A stretch of 46,737 bases of DNA, taken from contig NZ_BBPM01000001.1 in assembly GCF_000787775.1 (NCBI RefSeq), positions 53,443 to 100,179 on the forward strand, written 5' to 3'. The notes below the pieces were generated by a model. The model did no database searches. It saw nothing but the letters and a program-made list of their open reading frames with translations, and was not told the DNA's origin. The stretch comes from Streptacidiphilus carbonis. GTDB lineage: Bacteria; Actinomycetota; Actinomycetes; Streptomycetales; Streptomycetaceae. The translations under genes and the position numbers were made by a program. Shown piece after piece: positions 1 to 7,645 of the stretch; position 1 is the first letter of the stretch; each line of letters starts with the position of its first letter.

Positions 1-92
1 GCGCCGACTTCACGCAGGTGCCCGGGGCGGGCCACTTCATCGCACTGGAGCGGCCGGAGCTGCTCGCCGACCTGTTGAACGCGGTCGCGTAG
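1..92 (+). CDS. alpha/beta-hydrolase fold protein, C-terminal end only
   Basis: Only the last 29 codons and the TAG stop are in the window; the gene begins to the left. The readable tail contains GAGHFIALERPELLADLL. This is the usual end of an alpha/beta-hydrolase, where the His of the GxGH motif is the catalytic base and a helix ending in L-x-x-L closes the domain. Substrate and subfamily cannot be told from this piece. Confidence 0.7.
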   Translation, partial: ADFTQVPGAGHFIALERPELLADLLNAVA

Positions 93-384
93 CCGCGCCG
101 ACCGTGCCGCAGGCGCCGGGGATCGGACCATCTGACCCGCTTGCCCGGCCGAGGGGCCGGAATTCAGTGGCGTGTCGGTGGCACGCTGTAGCTTGCGGGC
201 ATGGGCATTTACGGCGCCGCAGGTCGACTCGCTGCCCTCACAGGCGCTGTCTCTCCGCTGAGTCGCTCCGGGTCGCTCGAGGCGACTTGGTCGATGAGCG
301 CGTTGACGGTCCTGACGAGCTCACCGACGAGGTCTTGCCTGTTGGAGCTGGGCAGGAGCATCCGCAGGTCCGGATGGGCATAGT
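93..384. other. region without a recognisable gene
   Basis: Short open frames exist on both strands, but none has a convincing start or family signature. One minus-strand stretch around 209..390 reads like coding sequence (it contains DLVGELVRTVNALIDQV) and may be a decayed tail of something. It could not be assigned to a family. Confidence 0.4.
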
Positions 385-501
385 GTCGGCGGGGAACCAG
401 AGCCGGTGCGCCGGCTCGTAGCGCACGGGAGAGGCCAACTGCCGCCACGGCACGGTGTTCTCATGCCGCAGGACCAGGATCTCAGCCGACGACTTCTTGA
501 G
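385..501 (-). pseudogene. decayed integrase-type transposase fragment
   Basis: On the minus strand this piece reads EILVLRHENTV, then WRQL and RYEPAHRLWF. This pattern is common near the N-terminus of Streptomyces DDE integrase/transposase proteins, usually seen as EILVLRHENAVLRRQ and RYEPADRLW. The reading is lost after about 40 codons and there is no DDE core, so only a scrap of an old insertion sequence remains. It lies 34 bp beyond the end of the cysteine-rich gene at 535. Confidence 0.5.
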
Positions 502-534
502 CCCCGCAGGCCTGTTGCGTGCACGGATCCGTTC

Positions 535-1602
535 TCAGGTGAGGAGCAGCACCACGGTCACCAGTGCTGCGGCGGTGACCAGGGTACCCAGCGCCTTCAG
601 CACCAGTGAGCGGGCGGGCAGCAGCAGTACTCGGGGCTGCGGAAGGCCTGGGAGCACGTAGAGCAGCAAGTGCGGCGACTGGTGCACGAGTACGCGTGCG
701 AGCGGCACTTGGCGAATACGGGTGCGTCGTCCCACCTCGCCACGTTGTTTGGCCAGGTGGGGCATGAGCTGCTTGGCGAGCCCCGGGTCCAGGTCCGCGG
801 GCAGCTCGGTGCTGTTGTCCACTCGGGTCTCTTGCGGGGTGGCCTGGCGAAGCGCCCATCGGACCGGCGGCGGCAGCGGCAGCCCGCACAGCCGCTTCGT
901 CGCGCGGCCGGGGGTTCTGGTGATGATGCCAGCGGTCCAGTGGGTGAACTTCCCGGTTCCGTCGCATGCCGGATCGGGGATGGTCCGTCCGCCTTTGCAG
1001 TCCTGACAGGTGAGTTGTCCGTCCCCTGAGCATTCCTTGCAACGGACGCGGCCCCGCCCCAGGCAACCGGGGCAAGCCGCTTGCTTGTTGCCGCACCGTT
1101 TGCAGGTGACCCGGGTGCGCAGGGTGCCGGCGGGACGTTCGATTGGTCGGCTGCGGCGCCGACCGGTGCCGGTGATGCAGCGGTCGCAGGAGTCCACGCC
1201 TTCGCAAGCGTCACACAACTGGTCGGGCGGGCACTGCATCCAACCGCGCGCACCGCAGGTGCGGCAGAGCAGTCGCCCGTCGCCGCAGGCGCAGACGGTG
1301 GACCGTTCCGAGCCGCGCCGCACGAGATGCATGGTGCGGCTGTGGTACGGGTAGACGGGCGGGTCGAGCGCATATTCGGCCAGCTCTTCGTACCGTGGTT
1401 GGCCGGACAGGTCCTTGTCGCCTTTGGCTGTCCGGGGCTTTTCACGGCGCTCCTCCACGCACCATTCGGTGTACAGGTCGACGACGGTGTCGGTGAGAAT
1501 CTCCGCGTCGGACGGGGAGAGATGGGGGAGATTGCTCCTGCGCCGGTGGAGCCGCCTGGCGACGGCGTCCAGGATGTCGGTGTCGGACAGCTGCTCGGTC
1601 AC
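535..1602 (-). CDS. DnaJ-type cysteine-rich (CxxCxG repeat) protein with C-terminal membrane anchor
   Basis: 355 residues from a GTG at 1602, which has GGAGGTG seven bases upstream; a longer frame starts at 1632 without such a site. The N-terminal 90 residues are helical and charged. From about residue 104 to 215 there are many CxxC pairs, several as CxxCxGxG (CPGCLGRG, CKECSGDG, CQDCKGG), like the zinc-binding domain of DnaJ but with no J domain. The last 25 residues are hydrophobic (LGTLVTAAALVTVVLLLT) and end at the stop, which fits a tail-anchored membrane protein. It is probably a zinc protein; its function is unknown. The IS element begins 52 bp upstream of its start, inside its likely promoter region. 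Confidence 0.75.
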   Translation of the reverse strand: MTEQLSDTDILDAVARRLHRRRSNLPHLSPSDAEILTDTVVDLYTEWCVEERREKPRTAKGDKDLSGQPRYEELAEYALDPPVYPYHSRTMHLVRRGSERSTVCACGDGRLLCRTCGARGWMQCPPDQLCDACEGVDSCDRCITGTGRRRSRPIERPAGTLRTRVTCKRCGNKQAACPGCLGRGRVRCKECSGDGQLTCQDCKGGRTIPDPACDGTGKFTHWTAGIITRTPGRATKRLCGLPLPPPVRWALRQATPQETRVDNSTELPADLDPGLAKQLMPHLAKQRGEVGRRTRIRQVPLARVLVHQSPHLLLYVLPGLPQPRVLLLPARSLVLKALGTLVTAAALVTVVLLLT

Positions 1603-1654
1603 TCTCGCCCACCTCCGGTGGGGATCGCCCACTCAAGATGCAGGAGAATAGGGC

Positions 1655-1683
1655 TGACCCTCCCCTCGTAGCGTAGAGACCAT
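1655..1683 (+). repeat. left terminal inverted repeat of the IS3-family element
   Basis: Begins TGACCCTCCCCTCG. Pairs with 2926..2954 at about 21 of 29 positions. It lies 15-24 bp before the possible OrfA starts and may carry the transposase promoter. Confidence 0.8.
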
Positions 1684-1706
1684 GACTGGAGGGGAAGTTG
1701 GGAGAC

Positions 1707-1994
1707 ATGGCGGAAAAGAGGCGGAAATTCGACGCGGAGTTCCGTGAGGGGGCTGTGCGGATCGTCGCCGAGACCGGCAAGACCCTTGCAGAGGTGGCAC
1801 GGGACCTGGGGATCAACGAGACCACGCTGGCGACCTGGGTCTCCCGCGCACGGCAGGCCGGGGTGGCCGGGTCCGGGGAGAGCGAGGAACTGGCGCGGCT
1901 GCGTCGGGAGAACTTGCAGCTCAGGCGGGACAACAAGGAGCTGGCGATGGAGCGTGATGTCCTCAAACGCTGCATGGTCCTGTGGGTGAAGTAG
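1707..1994 (+). CDS. IS3-family transposase OrfA (helix-turn-helix subunit)
   Basis: 95 residues from ATG 1707. A TTG at 1698 is also possible and is better spaced from the GGAGG at 1688. The protein begins MAEKRRKFDAEFREGAVRIV and has a HTH with the sequence GKTLAEVARDLGINETTLATW. A leucine-heptad region follows (ELARLRRENLQLRRDNKEL), as is typical of IS3 OrfA dimerisation helices. It overlaps OrfB by 13 nt in the -1 frame, the usual arrangement for making the OrfAB transposase by frameshifting. No classic A-rich slippery run is visible in this GC-rich overlap. Confidence 0.9.
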   Translation: MAEKRRKFDAEFREGAVRIVAETGKTLAEVARDLGINETTLATWVSRARQAGVAGSGESEELARLRRENLQLRRDNKELAMERDVLKRCMVLWVK

Positions 1995-2923
1995 CTGCGG
2001 CGGACCCGGCGGCGCTCGTCGGGGCGATCAGCGACCAGAGGACCGTGCACGGTATCCCGCACACCGTCGCCTGCCGCGCCCTGGGCGTGTCCCAGGCGTG
2101 GTTCTACAAGTGGCGACGCAGGCCGGCCGAGCCGACGAAGCGCGAGGTCAGACGGGCTGCGCTGGAGGAACGGATCACGCACTCCTTCCGGGAGTCCGGT
2201 GGCACCTACGGCTCGCCGAGGATCACGCTGGACCTGTGGGCCGAGGGCTGGCGGGTCTCGGTGAACACCGTCGCCGAGGTCATGGCCGGCCTGGGCCTGC
2301 AGGGCCGCAAGGCGCCACGAAGACGGCGCTCGCTGACCCGCCAGGGCAAACGAAGAGCGGCTCCCGACCTGGTCCGCCGCAGCTTCGACGCGGTGGCGCC
2401 GGACGTGCTGTGGGTCGGTGACATGACCGAGATCGACACCGACGAGGGCAAGCTCTACCTGGCCACGGTCATCGATCTGTTCTCCCGTCGCTGTCTGGGC
2501 TACGCGATGGGCGAGCGGCACGACGCCGCTCTGGTCTGCGCGTCCCTGAAGATGGCGGCCGCCACCCGGGGCGGCCAGGTGGACGGCGTGATCTTCCACG
2601 GCGACCGCGGCAGTGAATATACGAGTGATGCCTACAACGGCCTGTGCGCCCGCCTGGGCGTGGTGCAGTCGATGGGGCGCGTGGGCTCGGCGCTGGACAA
2701 CGCCGCCGCCGAGAGCTTCAACTCGCTGATCAAGGTCGAGTACATCCACCGGCAGCACTTCACCACCCGCGACCAAGCCAGGATCAAGATCGCCACCTGG
2801 ATCACCGACTTCTACAACACCCGCCGCAGACACACCTCAGCAGCCGGCCATCCGCCCATCGAGTTCGAACGGATCATCAGCAACACGCGAGCCGAACACA
2901 TTCAGCAGGACCGAACCGCATAA
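1982..2923 (+). CDS. IS3-family transposase OrfB (DDE catalytic subunit)
   Basis: 313 residues from GTG 1982. The N-terminal part (residues 20-130) carries the HTH_21-like segment (GGTYGSPRI). The catalytic core has D147 (VGDMTEID), D208 (FHGDRGSEYTS) and E244 (NAAAESFNS), with 35 residues between D208 and E244, so the DD(35)E triad is complete. The frame is unbroken, so the element may be active or recently arrived. It is probably made mainly as an OrfA-OrfB fusion. Confidence 0.92.
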   Translation: MGEVAAADPAALVGAISDQRTVHGIPHTVACRALGVSQAWFYKWRRRPAEPTKREVRRAALEERITHSFRESGGTYGSPRITLDLWAEGWRVSVNTVAEVMAGLGLQGRKAPRRRRSLTRQGKRRAAPDLVRRSFDAVAPDVLWVGDMTEIDTDEGKLYLATVIDLFSRRCLGYAMGERHDAALVCASLKMAAATRGGQVDGVIFHGDRGSEYTSDAYNGLCARLGVVQSMGRVGSALDNAAAESFNSLIKVEYIHRQHFTTRDQARIKIATWITDFYNTRRRHTSAAGHPPIEFERIISNTRAEHIQQDRTA

Positions 2924-2925
2924 GG

Positions 2926-2954
2926 AAGGTCTCCACGATTCGAGGGGATTGACA
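2926..2954 (-). repeat. right terminal inverted repeat of the IS3-family element
   Basis: Begins three bases after the OrfB stop and ends ...GGGGATTGACA on the plus strand. It mirrors the left repeat. The ArsR-type remnant begins directly after it. Confidence 0.8.
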
Positions 2955-2956
2955 AG

Positions 2957-3424
2957 GTCAGCATCCCCGCGCGCCGCTACGAGATGCTCGCCGACATTCT
3001 CACCGAAGCCGTCACCGCCCAGTGGGACGCAGAGCCCGCAGAGCAGGCGGCCCTGCGCGTGGCCGGCTGCCGCGGCGAGGCCGCCGGCGCGGCCGAACGT
3101 GACCGCGTGCGGCCCGGGCGACTGGGCCCCGAGCGCGGCCTCACCGTGGCCGCAGCCGGCCTGGAGCCGTACGGCTTCGAACCCCAGCGGACGGCGCCCA
3201 CCCTGGTCCGCCTGCTCAACTGCCCCTTCCACGCCCTCGCCGTCAAGGCACCTGAGCTGGTCTGCGGCATCAACCACGCGTTCCTGACCGGCTACCTCCG
3301 CGGCCTGGGCAGCGACACCACCACCGCCGTCCTGGCGCCCCGGCCCGGCGTGTGCTGCGTCGAACTACGCGCCCTGAAGCCCGGCGACTCTCCCTCCGCA
3401 GGGGACAGCGGCTGCGGACGCTGA
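2957..3424 (+). pseudogene. ArsR/HTH-type transcriptional regulator, 5' half lost at the IS junction
   Basis: The reading frame comes straight out of the IS right end as VSIPARRYEMLADILTEAV. It continues for 155 residues with the C-terminal sensor pattern of a common actinobacterial ArsR-like group: LEPYGFEP, RLLNCPFHALA, ELVCGINHAFL and a final GVCCVELRA. The N-terminal winged HTH, normally about 80-90 residues, is absent. It is not found left of the IS, where an unrelated gene begins. An internal ATG at 2984 could give a headless protein, but without the HTH it cannot act as a repressor in the normal way. Confidence 0.75.
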
Positions 3425-3467
3425 GAGCCGGACCCCACCGGTCGGCGCCGAAGCAAAGGAGAAGACC

Positions 3468-4577
3468 ATGAACCAGAACCTCGACCGCCTGGCCGACCAA
3501 GGGGTGTCGATCTGGTTGGACGACCTGAGCCGCGAACGGCTGGCCAGCGGCGACCTGGAAAACCTGATCCAGGACCTGAGGGTTGTCGGCATCACCAGCA
3601 ACCCCACCATCTTCGCCAAGGCCCTCACCGCCGGCACCCGCTACGACGAGCAGATCGGCGACCTGGCCCGTCGCGGCGTGGGCGTCGAGGAGGCCGTCCG
3701 GCTGCTCACCGCCTACGACGTTCGGTGGGCCTGCGACGTGCTCCGCCCGGTCCACGAGGCGAGCGACGGGCTGGACGGGAGGGTGTCGATCGAGGTGGAT
3801 CCGCGCGTCGCCCATGACACCGCCGCCACGCTCGCCGAGGCCAGGGCATTGTGGTGGCTGGTCGACCGTCCGAATCTTTTCGTCAAAATCCCCGCCACCG
3901 TCGCGGGCCTGGGCGCGATCACTGCCGCACTGGGGGAGGGCATCAGCGTCAACGTGACCCTGATCTTCTCCCTGGACCGCTACGACAAGGTCTTCGACGC
4001 CTTCCTCGACGGCATGGAACAGGCCCGCAAGTCCGGTCGCGACCTGTCAGGCATCGCCTCGGTCGCGTCGTTCTTCGTCAGCCGCGTCGACACGGAGGTC
4101 GACCGCCGCCTGGACCGGACCGGCAGTCCCGCTGGGCGGGCACTGCGGGGCAAGGCCGCGATCGCCAACGCCGGGCTGGCCTACCAGCACTACGAGCAGC
4201 ACTGCGCCACACCGCGATGGCAGGCACTGGCCGCGGCCGGCGCCCGGCCGCAGCGCCCGCTGTGGGCATCCACCGGCGTCAAGGACCCGGCCTACGACGA
4301 CACCCGCTACGTCGACCAGCTCGTGGCCCACGGCGTGGTCAACACCATGCCCGAGGACACCCTGCGTGCAGTCGCCGACCACGGGCGGATCACCGGTGAC
4401 ACCGTCCGCGCCGAGTACGCCGCCGGGCAGCGGGTACTGGACGATCTGCGGACCGTCGGGGTCTCCTACGAGGATGTCGTCCACGTCCTCGAGGACGAGG
4501 GCGTCGCCAAGTTCGCCGCCTCCTGGCACGATCTGTACCAGGCACTGGAGCAGCGACTGAACACGAAGGTGGAGTGA
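3468..4577 (+). CDS. tal: transaldolase
   Basis: 369 residues, start fixed by AAAGGAG eight bases before the ATG. Transaldolase (EC 2.2.1.2) moves a dihydroxyacetone unit between sedoheptulose-7-P and glyceraldehyde-3-P in the non-oxidative pentose phosphate pathway, in the cytosol. Family motifs are present: [13 protein letters not shown] (residues 41-53), DVRWACD, and NLFVKIPAT with the Schiff-base lysine at K140. The later [12 protein letters not shown] segment is also typical. Length matches the actinobacterial Tal group. It stands alone here, without tkt, zwf or opcA, so it is probably a second copy. It lies 43 bp after the truncated regulator, and readout from the IS could affect its expression. 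Confidence 0.95.
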   Translation: MNQNLDRLADQGVSIWLDDLSRERLASGDLENLIQDLRVVGITSNPTIFAKALTAGTRYDEQIGDLARRGVGVEEAVRLLTAYDVRWACDVLRPVHEASDGLDGRVSIEVDPRVAHDTAATLAEARALWWLVDRPNLFVKIPATVAGLGAITAALGEGISVNVTLIFSLDRYDKVFDAFLDGMEQARKSGRDLSGIASVASFFVSRVDTEVDRRLDRTGSPAGRALRGKAAIANAGLAYQHYEQHCATPRWQALAAAGARPQRPLWASTGVKDPAYDDTRYVDQLVAHGVVNTMPEDTLRAVADHGRITGDTVRAEYAAGQRVLDDLRTVGVSYEDVVHVLEDEGVAKFAASWHDLYQALEQRLNTKVE

Positions 4578-4789
4578 CCCGCAAGCAGCCGGCGCCACTT
4601 GGCCACCCCGGCTTCCGTGGCTCGTACTGGCCGCCATCGGCGCAGTCTGAACGGGGGCCGCTGCCTGGCTCGCGCGCCGGCCACCTGAAGCCCGCTGCCA
4701 CGTGCGCCACCTGATGCCCGGATGACCGGCGCCAGCCGAGCCCCCGCGCGCCGCTAGGGACGCCCTCTGTGTCCGATTCGCCCGTCCGG

Positions 4790-4810
4790 CGATACCCGGG
4801 GGCGGTATCG
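4790..4810. promoter_or_regulatory. inverted repeat CGATACC-N7-GGTATCG, CsoR-like operator candidate
   Basis: Perfect 7-bp arms around a G-rich centre, 56 bp before the DUF6153 start. The GATACC...GGTATC shape with a G/C tract resembles sites of CsoR copper-sensing repressors. The two genes downstream look copper-linked. No csoR gene is in the window, so the assignment is an inference. Confidence 0.5.
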
Positions 4811-4865
4811 TCTGGACCCAGTGGCCGTCGACCGGAGGCCCGGGCCACGGCAGAGGAGGGCAGGG

Positions 4866-5288
4866 ATGGGCCAGTCACCGTCGCGGAATGCGCGCGGCAC
4901 CCGCCTGCTTGCGATCTGCGCCCTGCTGCTGGCCGTGTTCGCCATGCACGGCGGCCCCGCCGCCGCCGGCGGTTGCCACGGCGCGATGCCTGTGACCTCG
5001 GCCGCGACGACCCCCGTGCACGCGGTCATGGCCACCTCCAGTGCGGAACTGCCGAATGGGCACGGCCCGGTCCTGGTACCTGCCACGGCGGGCATGGGCA
5101 GCCTGTGCGTGTCCACCCCGGTGCGCTCCACCGCCCTGCATCTTCCTTCGCTGGTCTGGGCAGCGGCTCTGGCGGCGATGGGCGCGGTGGTGCGCCGACG
5201 CACTCGGGCGCAGGCAGGATCGCGGCGCCGAGGACCGCCGGGCAGCGGGCGTGACCTCCTCCTCCAGGTGTGCGTCGCGCGGACCTGA
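4866..5288 (+). CDS. DUF6153 family membrane/secreted protein
   Basis: 140 residues from ATG 4866, preceded by GGAGGG; a longer in-frame start at 4821 lacks a ribosome site. An N-terminal hydrophobic segment (LLAICALLLAVFAMHG, about 14-29) is followed by a short loop with HGGP and GCHGAM. A second hydrophobic segment (LPSLVWAAALAAMGAVV, about 98-115) comes before a basic tail. The AMHG-type motif and two-segment layout match DUF6153 of actinobacteria, whose function is unknown. It sits ahead of a Met-rich lipoprotein and behind the CsoR-like repeat, so a role in copper handling is plausible but unproven. Confidence 0.65.
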   Translation: MGQSPSRNARGTRLLAICALLLAVFAMHGGPAAAGGCHGAMPVTSAATTPVHAVMATSSAELPNGHGPVLVPATAGMGSLCVSTPVRSTALHLPSLVWAAALAAMGAVVRRRTRAQAGSRRRGPPGSGRDLLLQVCVART

Positions 5289-5385
5289 GCAGGCCACCGG
5301 ACCCCGCCTCGTCGGGGGCCCGGCCCGGTCCTGCCCGTCCCGCGCGCCACCCCATGGTGGCGCCCTCCTGGAAAGCCTCCCTGTG

Positions 5386-6303
5386 ATGTCCTCGAACCTG
5401 CCTTCGCGCCGCCGCACCCTCCTCGCCGCCGGCGCTGCCGCCCTGTCCCTGACCCTGTCCGCATGTGCGTCCACGAACACCGGCAGCGGTATGCCTGCGA
5501 TGTCCGGCATGCCCGCCAGCACCATGCCCACCGCCACCGCCCCGCCGTCCGCGACGGCGTCGATGGCCGGCATGGCCGCGATGGCCGGCGGCACCGGTCT
5601 GGCCTCCAGCAGCAACGGCTACACCTTCGCCTCCGCCACTGCCGCCCTGCCCGCGGGCCAGCCCGCCGGGTACCGCTTCACCATCACCGGCCCGGACGGG
5701 AAGCCGGTCACCGACTACACCGTCGACCAGACCAAGAAGCTCCACTTCTACGCGATCCGCTCCGACCTGACCGGGTTTCAGCACGTGCACCCCACCATGG
5801 CAGCCGACGGCACCTGGACCGCGCAGCTGGCCGCGCCGGCCCCCGGCGACTGGCGGCTGTTCGCCGCCTTCACCCCTGCCACCGGCGCCGGCAAGGGCAC
5901 CGACGTCGTGCTCAGCCGCACCGTCACCGTCCCCGGTATGGCGAACACCGCCGCCCTGCCCCCGGCCGCGACGAGCACCACCGTCGACGGCTACACCGCC
6001 ACCGTGTCCGGGGACCTGATGGCCGGCATGGCCCACCCGCTCACCGTCACGATCAGCCGCGACGGCAAGCCGGTCACCGACCTCCAGCCCTACCTGGACA
6101 CCTACGCCCACCTGACCGCCTTCCACGAAGGCGACCAGGCATTCGCCCACCTGCACCCCACCACCGCGGTCAGCGGCGACCACGGCGGTCCCACCCTGAC
6201 CTTCCACGCCGAACTGCCCGCCTCCGGCAACTGGCGCCTGTTCCTCCAGTTCCAGACCGTCGGCACCCTGCACACCGCCCAACTGACCCTGCATGTCAGC
6301 TGA
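5386..6303 (+). CDS. Met-rich secreted lipoprotein, probably copper-associated
   Basis: 305 residues from ATG 5386 (GTG 5383 also possible). The signal peptide has SRRR near residue 7 and the lipobox LSAC with C27, so the protein should be anchored outside the membrane. Residues 35-70 are rich in Met and Gly/Ala (GMPAMSGMP, MAGMAAMAGG), as in extracytoplasmic copper-binding tails. Two similar beta-rich domains follow, each with an HxHP motif (QHVHPTM near 130 and AHLHPTT near 255) and a GxWRLF segment. This points to an internal duplication. It lies 97 bp after the DUF6153 gene on the same strand. The exact family was not recognised; copper binding is inferred from composition and context. 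Confidence 0.6.
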   Translation: MSSNLPSRRRTLLAAGAAALSLTLSACASTNTGSGMPAMSGMPASTMPTATAPPSATASMAGMAAMAGGTGLASSSNGYTFASATAALPAGQPAGYRFTITGPDGKPVTDYTVDQTKKLHFYAIRSDLTGFQHVHPTMAADGTWTAQLAAPAPGDWRLFAAFTPATGAGKGTDVVLSRTVTVPGMANTAALPPAATSTTVDGYTATVSGDLMAGMAHPLTVTISRDGKPVTDLQPYLDTYAHLTAFHEGDQAFAHLHPTTAVSGDHGGPTLTFHAELPASGNWRLFLQFQTVGTLHTAQLTLHVS

Positions 6304-6314
6304 TACGCGAGCGG

Positions 6315-6345
6315 TCGGGCGCCGGAGCACCACCCCGGCGCCCGA
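6315..6345 (+). terminator. hairpin after the lipoprotein gene
   Basis: A perfect 11-bp stem, TCGGGCGCCGG / CCGGCGCCCGA, with a 9-nt loop starts 11 bp past the stop. It lies between convergent genes and could serve both directions. There is no T-run, which is usual in this GC range. Confidence 0.7.
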
Positions 6346-6410
6346 TTGCACGGGTCAGCACTGGGCGCCCCGTGTATGGCGGTGGCCCAAGGGGCCTCCT
6401 GGGTCGCAGG

Positions 6411-7097
6411 TCAGGTGGATTCGGAGCGGTGATGGCGGTGCGGCTGGTGGTGGCTACGGGTCTTTCCCGCAGCACGGGTTGACGGCTCGACGGGCGTGTC
6501 GGTCGGGCGCAGACCGGCGAGGGTGACCTGGACCAGGCGACGCACTGCCGCCTGGTCGGGGAGGCTGCCGGCGGCGGTGAGGGCGTGCAGGCTGTAGCCT
6601 GCCAGCTCGTCGGCGGCGACGTCGTCGCGCAGGTCGCCGCTGGCGGCGCCCTCGGCGAGGAGTTCGGCCACGAAGCCGTGGAGCCGCTGCTGGGCGCCCG
6701 CGACGTGCTCGCTGCGGTGGAGGAACGCGGCGACGTCGGTGCTGTGGTCGCCGATGTGCTGGTGGGAGATCAGCGCGAACCGCTCCAGTACGGCCTGCAG
6801 GCGCTCGCTCGGATCGCCCGGCTGCTCGGCGGCGTCGGAGAGTTGGGCCAGGTGCTCGCCGATCTGGCGCTCGTGCCAGGCGGCCAGGATCGACTCGACG
6901 TCGGGGAAGTACTTGTACAGCGTCGCGCGCCCGATCCCGGCTGCCTCGGCGACCTGGGACATCGTCACCGACAGCGGCCCGTGCTCGGCGACCAGCGCCG
7001 CGGTGGCGTCCAGGATCGCCTCGCGCACCGAGTTGCGGTGCGCCTCGATCGTCTCGTTCCAGAGCTTCGGCACCCCATCAGAGTACACGCCGACCAC
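6411..7097 (-). CDS. TetR/AcrR family transcriptional regulator
   Basis: 228 residues from a GTG at 7097. The HTH lies at about 25-70 (SVTMSQVAEAAGIGRATLYKYF), which is the classic TetR DNA-binding motif. The C-terminal part is an all-helical ligand and dimerisation domain, ending in a His/Arg-rich tail (HHQPHRHHRS). It faces an ABC transporter pseudogene across about 95 bp that includes a small inverted repeat. Its original job was probably to repress that transporter. The regulator is intact although its target is broken. Confidence 0.88.
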   Translation of the reverse strand: MVGVYSDGVPKLWNETIEAHRNSVREAILDATAALVAEHGPLSVTMSQVAEAAGIGRATLYKYFPDVESILAAWHERQIGEHLAQLSDAAEQPGDPSERLQAVLERFALISHQHIGDHSTDVAAFLHRSEHVAGAQQRLHGFVAELLAEGAASGDLRDDVAADELAGYSLHALTAAGSLPDQAAVRRLVQVTLAGLRPTDTPVEPSTRAAGKTRSHHQPHRHHRSEST

Positions 7098-7125
7098 TCA
7101 GTGACATGATGGATTGATGGCGACA

Positions 7126-7140
7126 CTTTGTATCTCAAAG
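7126..7140. promoter_or_regulatory. CTTTG-N5-CAAAG inverted repeat between tetR and the ABC remnant
   Basis: Short perfect 5-bp arms in the divergent gap, a natural place for an autoregulating TetR operator. Binding by the adjacent regulator is an inference. Confidence 0.4.
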
Positions 7141-7191
7141 CCGCGGTGGAGCAAGACCGAAGCTACGCCGAAGCCATCGAAGGAGATCGAC

Positions 7192-7572
7192 ATGGCAGAC
7201 CTGCCCGCAGGTCGGGCTGCTCGGCGTCGCCGACCGGCGCGCGGGCGGCTTCTCACTGGGCATGGGGCAACGCCTCGGTATCGCCGCCGCGCTGCTCGGC
7301 GACCCACCGGTGCTGATCTTCGACGAGCCGGTCAACGGCCTCGACCCGGAGGGTGTGCTGTGGATCCGCACTCTGCTCAAGGCCCTCGCCGCTGAGGGCC
7401 GGACCGTGTTCCTGTCCAGTCACCTGATGAGCGAGATGGCGGCGACGCCGTCTACTCGCTGCACCGCGAAACCGGTGGCCTCAGCCCCACGGGCGGCTTG
7501 GGCGTACTCAGCCTCTACGCGGCGCTCGCCCTCGCCATCGGCTTCACCCTGATCCGGCACCGCGACGCCTGA
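7192..7572 (+). pseudogene. collapsed two-gene ABC transporter operon (ATPase core fused to permease tail)
   Basis: The ATG at 7192, with GGAG before it, opens a short frame that does not match the ATPase. The next frame carries RRAGGFSLGMGQRLGIAAAL, LIFDEPVNGLDPEG and FLSSHLMSEMA: the signature, Walker B and switch region of a BcrA/CcmA-like drug-export ATPase. Walker A and about 90 N-terminal residues are missing. At about 7440 the frame shifts again to DAVYSLHRETGG...SLYAALALAIGFTLIRHRDA, the end of a membrane permease. Two internal deletions explain this: one near the ATPase start, one from the ATPase to the last 40 residues of the permease. It is certainly non-functional as a transporter. 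Confidence 0.85.
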
Positions 7573-7645
7573 ACAGCCATAAGGCGGAGAGACACCACCA
7601 CTTCACTCCACCGGTGATCGCGTCGGTCGGCGTTATCGTCGGGGC

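Larger units (their letters stand above)
1655..2954 (+). mobile_element. complete IS3-family insertion sequence, 1300 bp
   Basis: Two overlapping transposase frames lie between imperfect 29-bp terminal inverted repeats. The left repeat is 1655..1683. The right repeat is 2926..2954 read on the other strand. They share TG at the tip and the blocks CCCCTCG and GAGACC, about 21 of 29 positions. TG..CA tips are typical of IS3-family elements. The flanking triplets differ (GGC on the left, AGG on the right), so no target duplication is visible. The right end interrupts an ArsR-type gene whose 5' half is not found on the left side. This suggests that a deletion next to the element followed insertion. 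Confidence 0.9.

Noticed and set aside
1653-2962. GCTGACC at 1653 and GGTCAGC at 2956 as outer ends of the IS
   Set aside because: They match each other as an inverted pair, but using them would break the otherwise even alignment by an 8-bp gap. TG..CA tips at 1655 and 2954 fit the IS3 family better.
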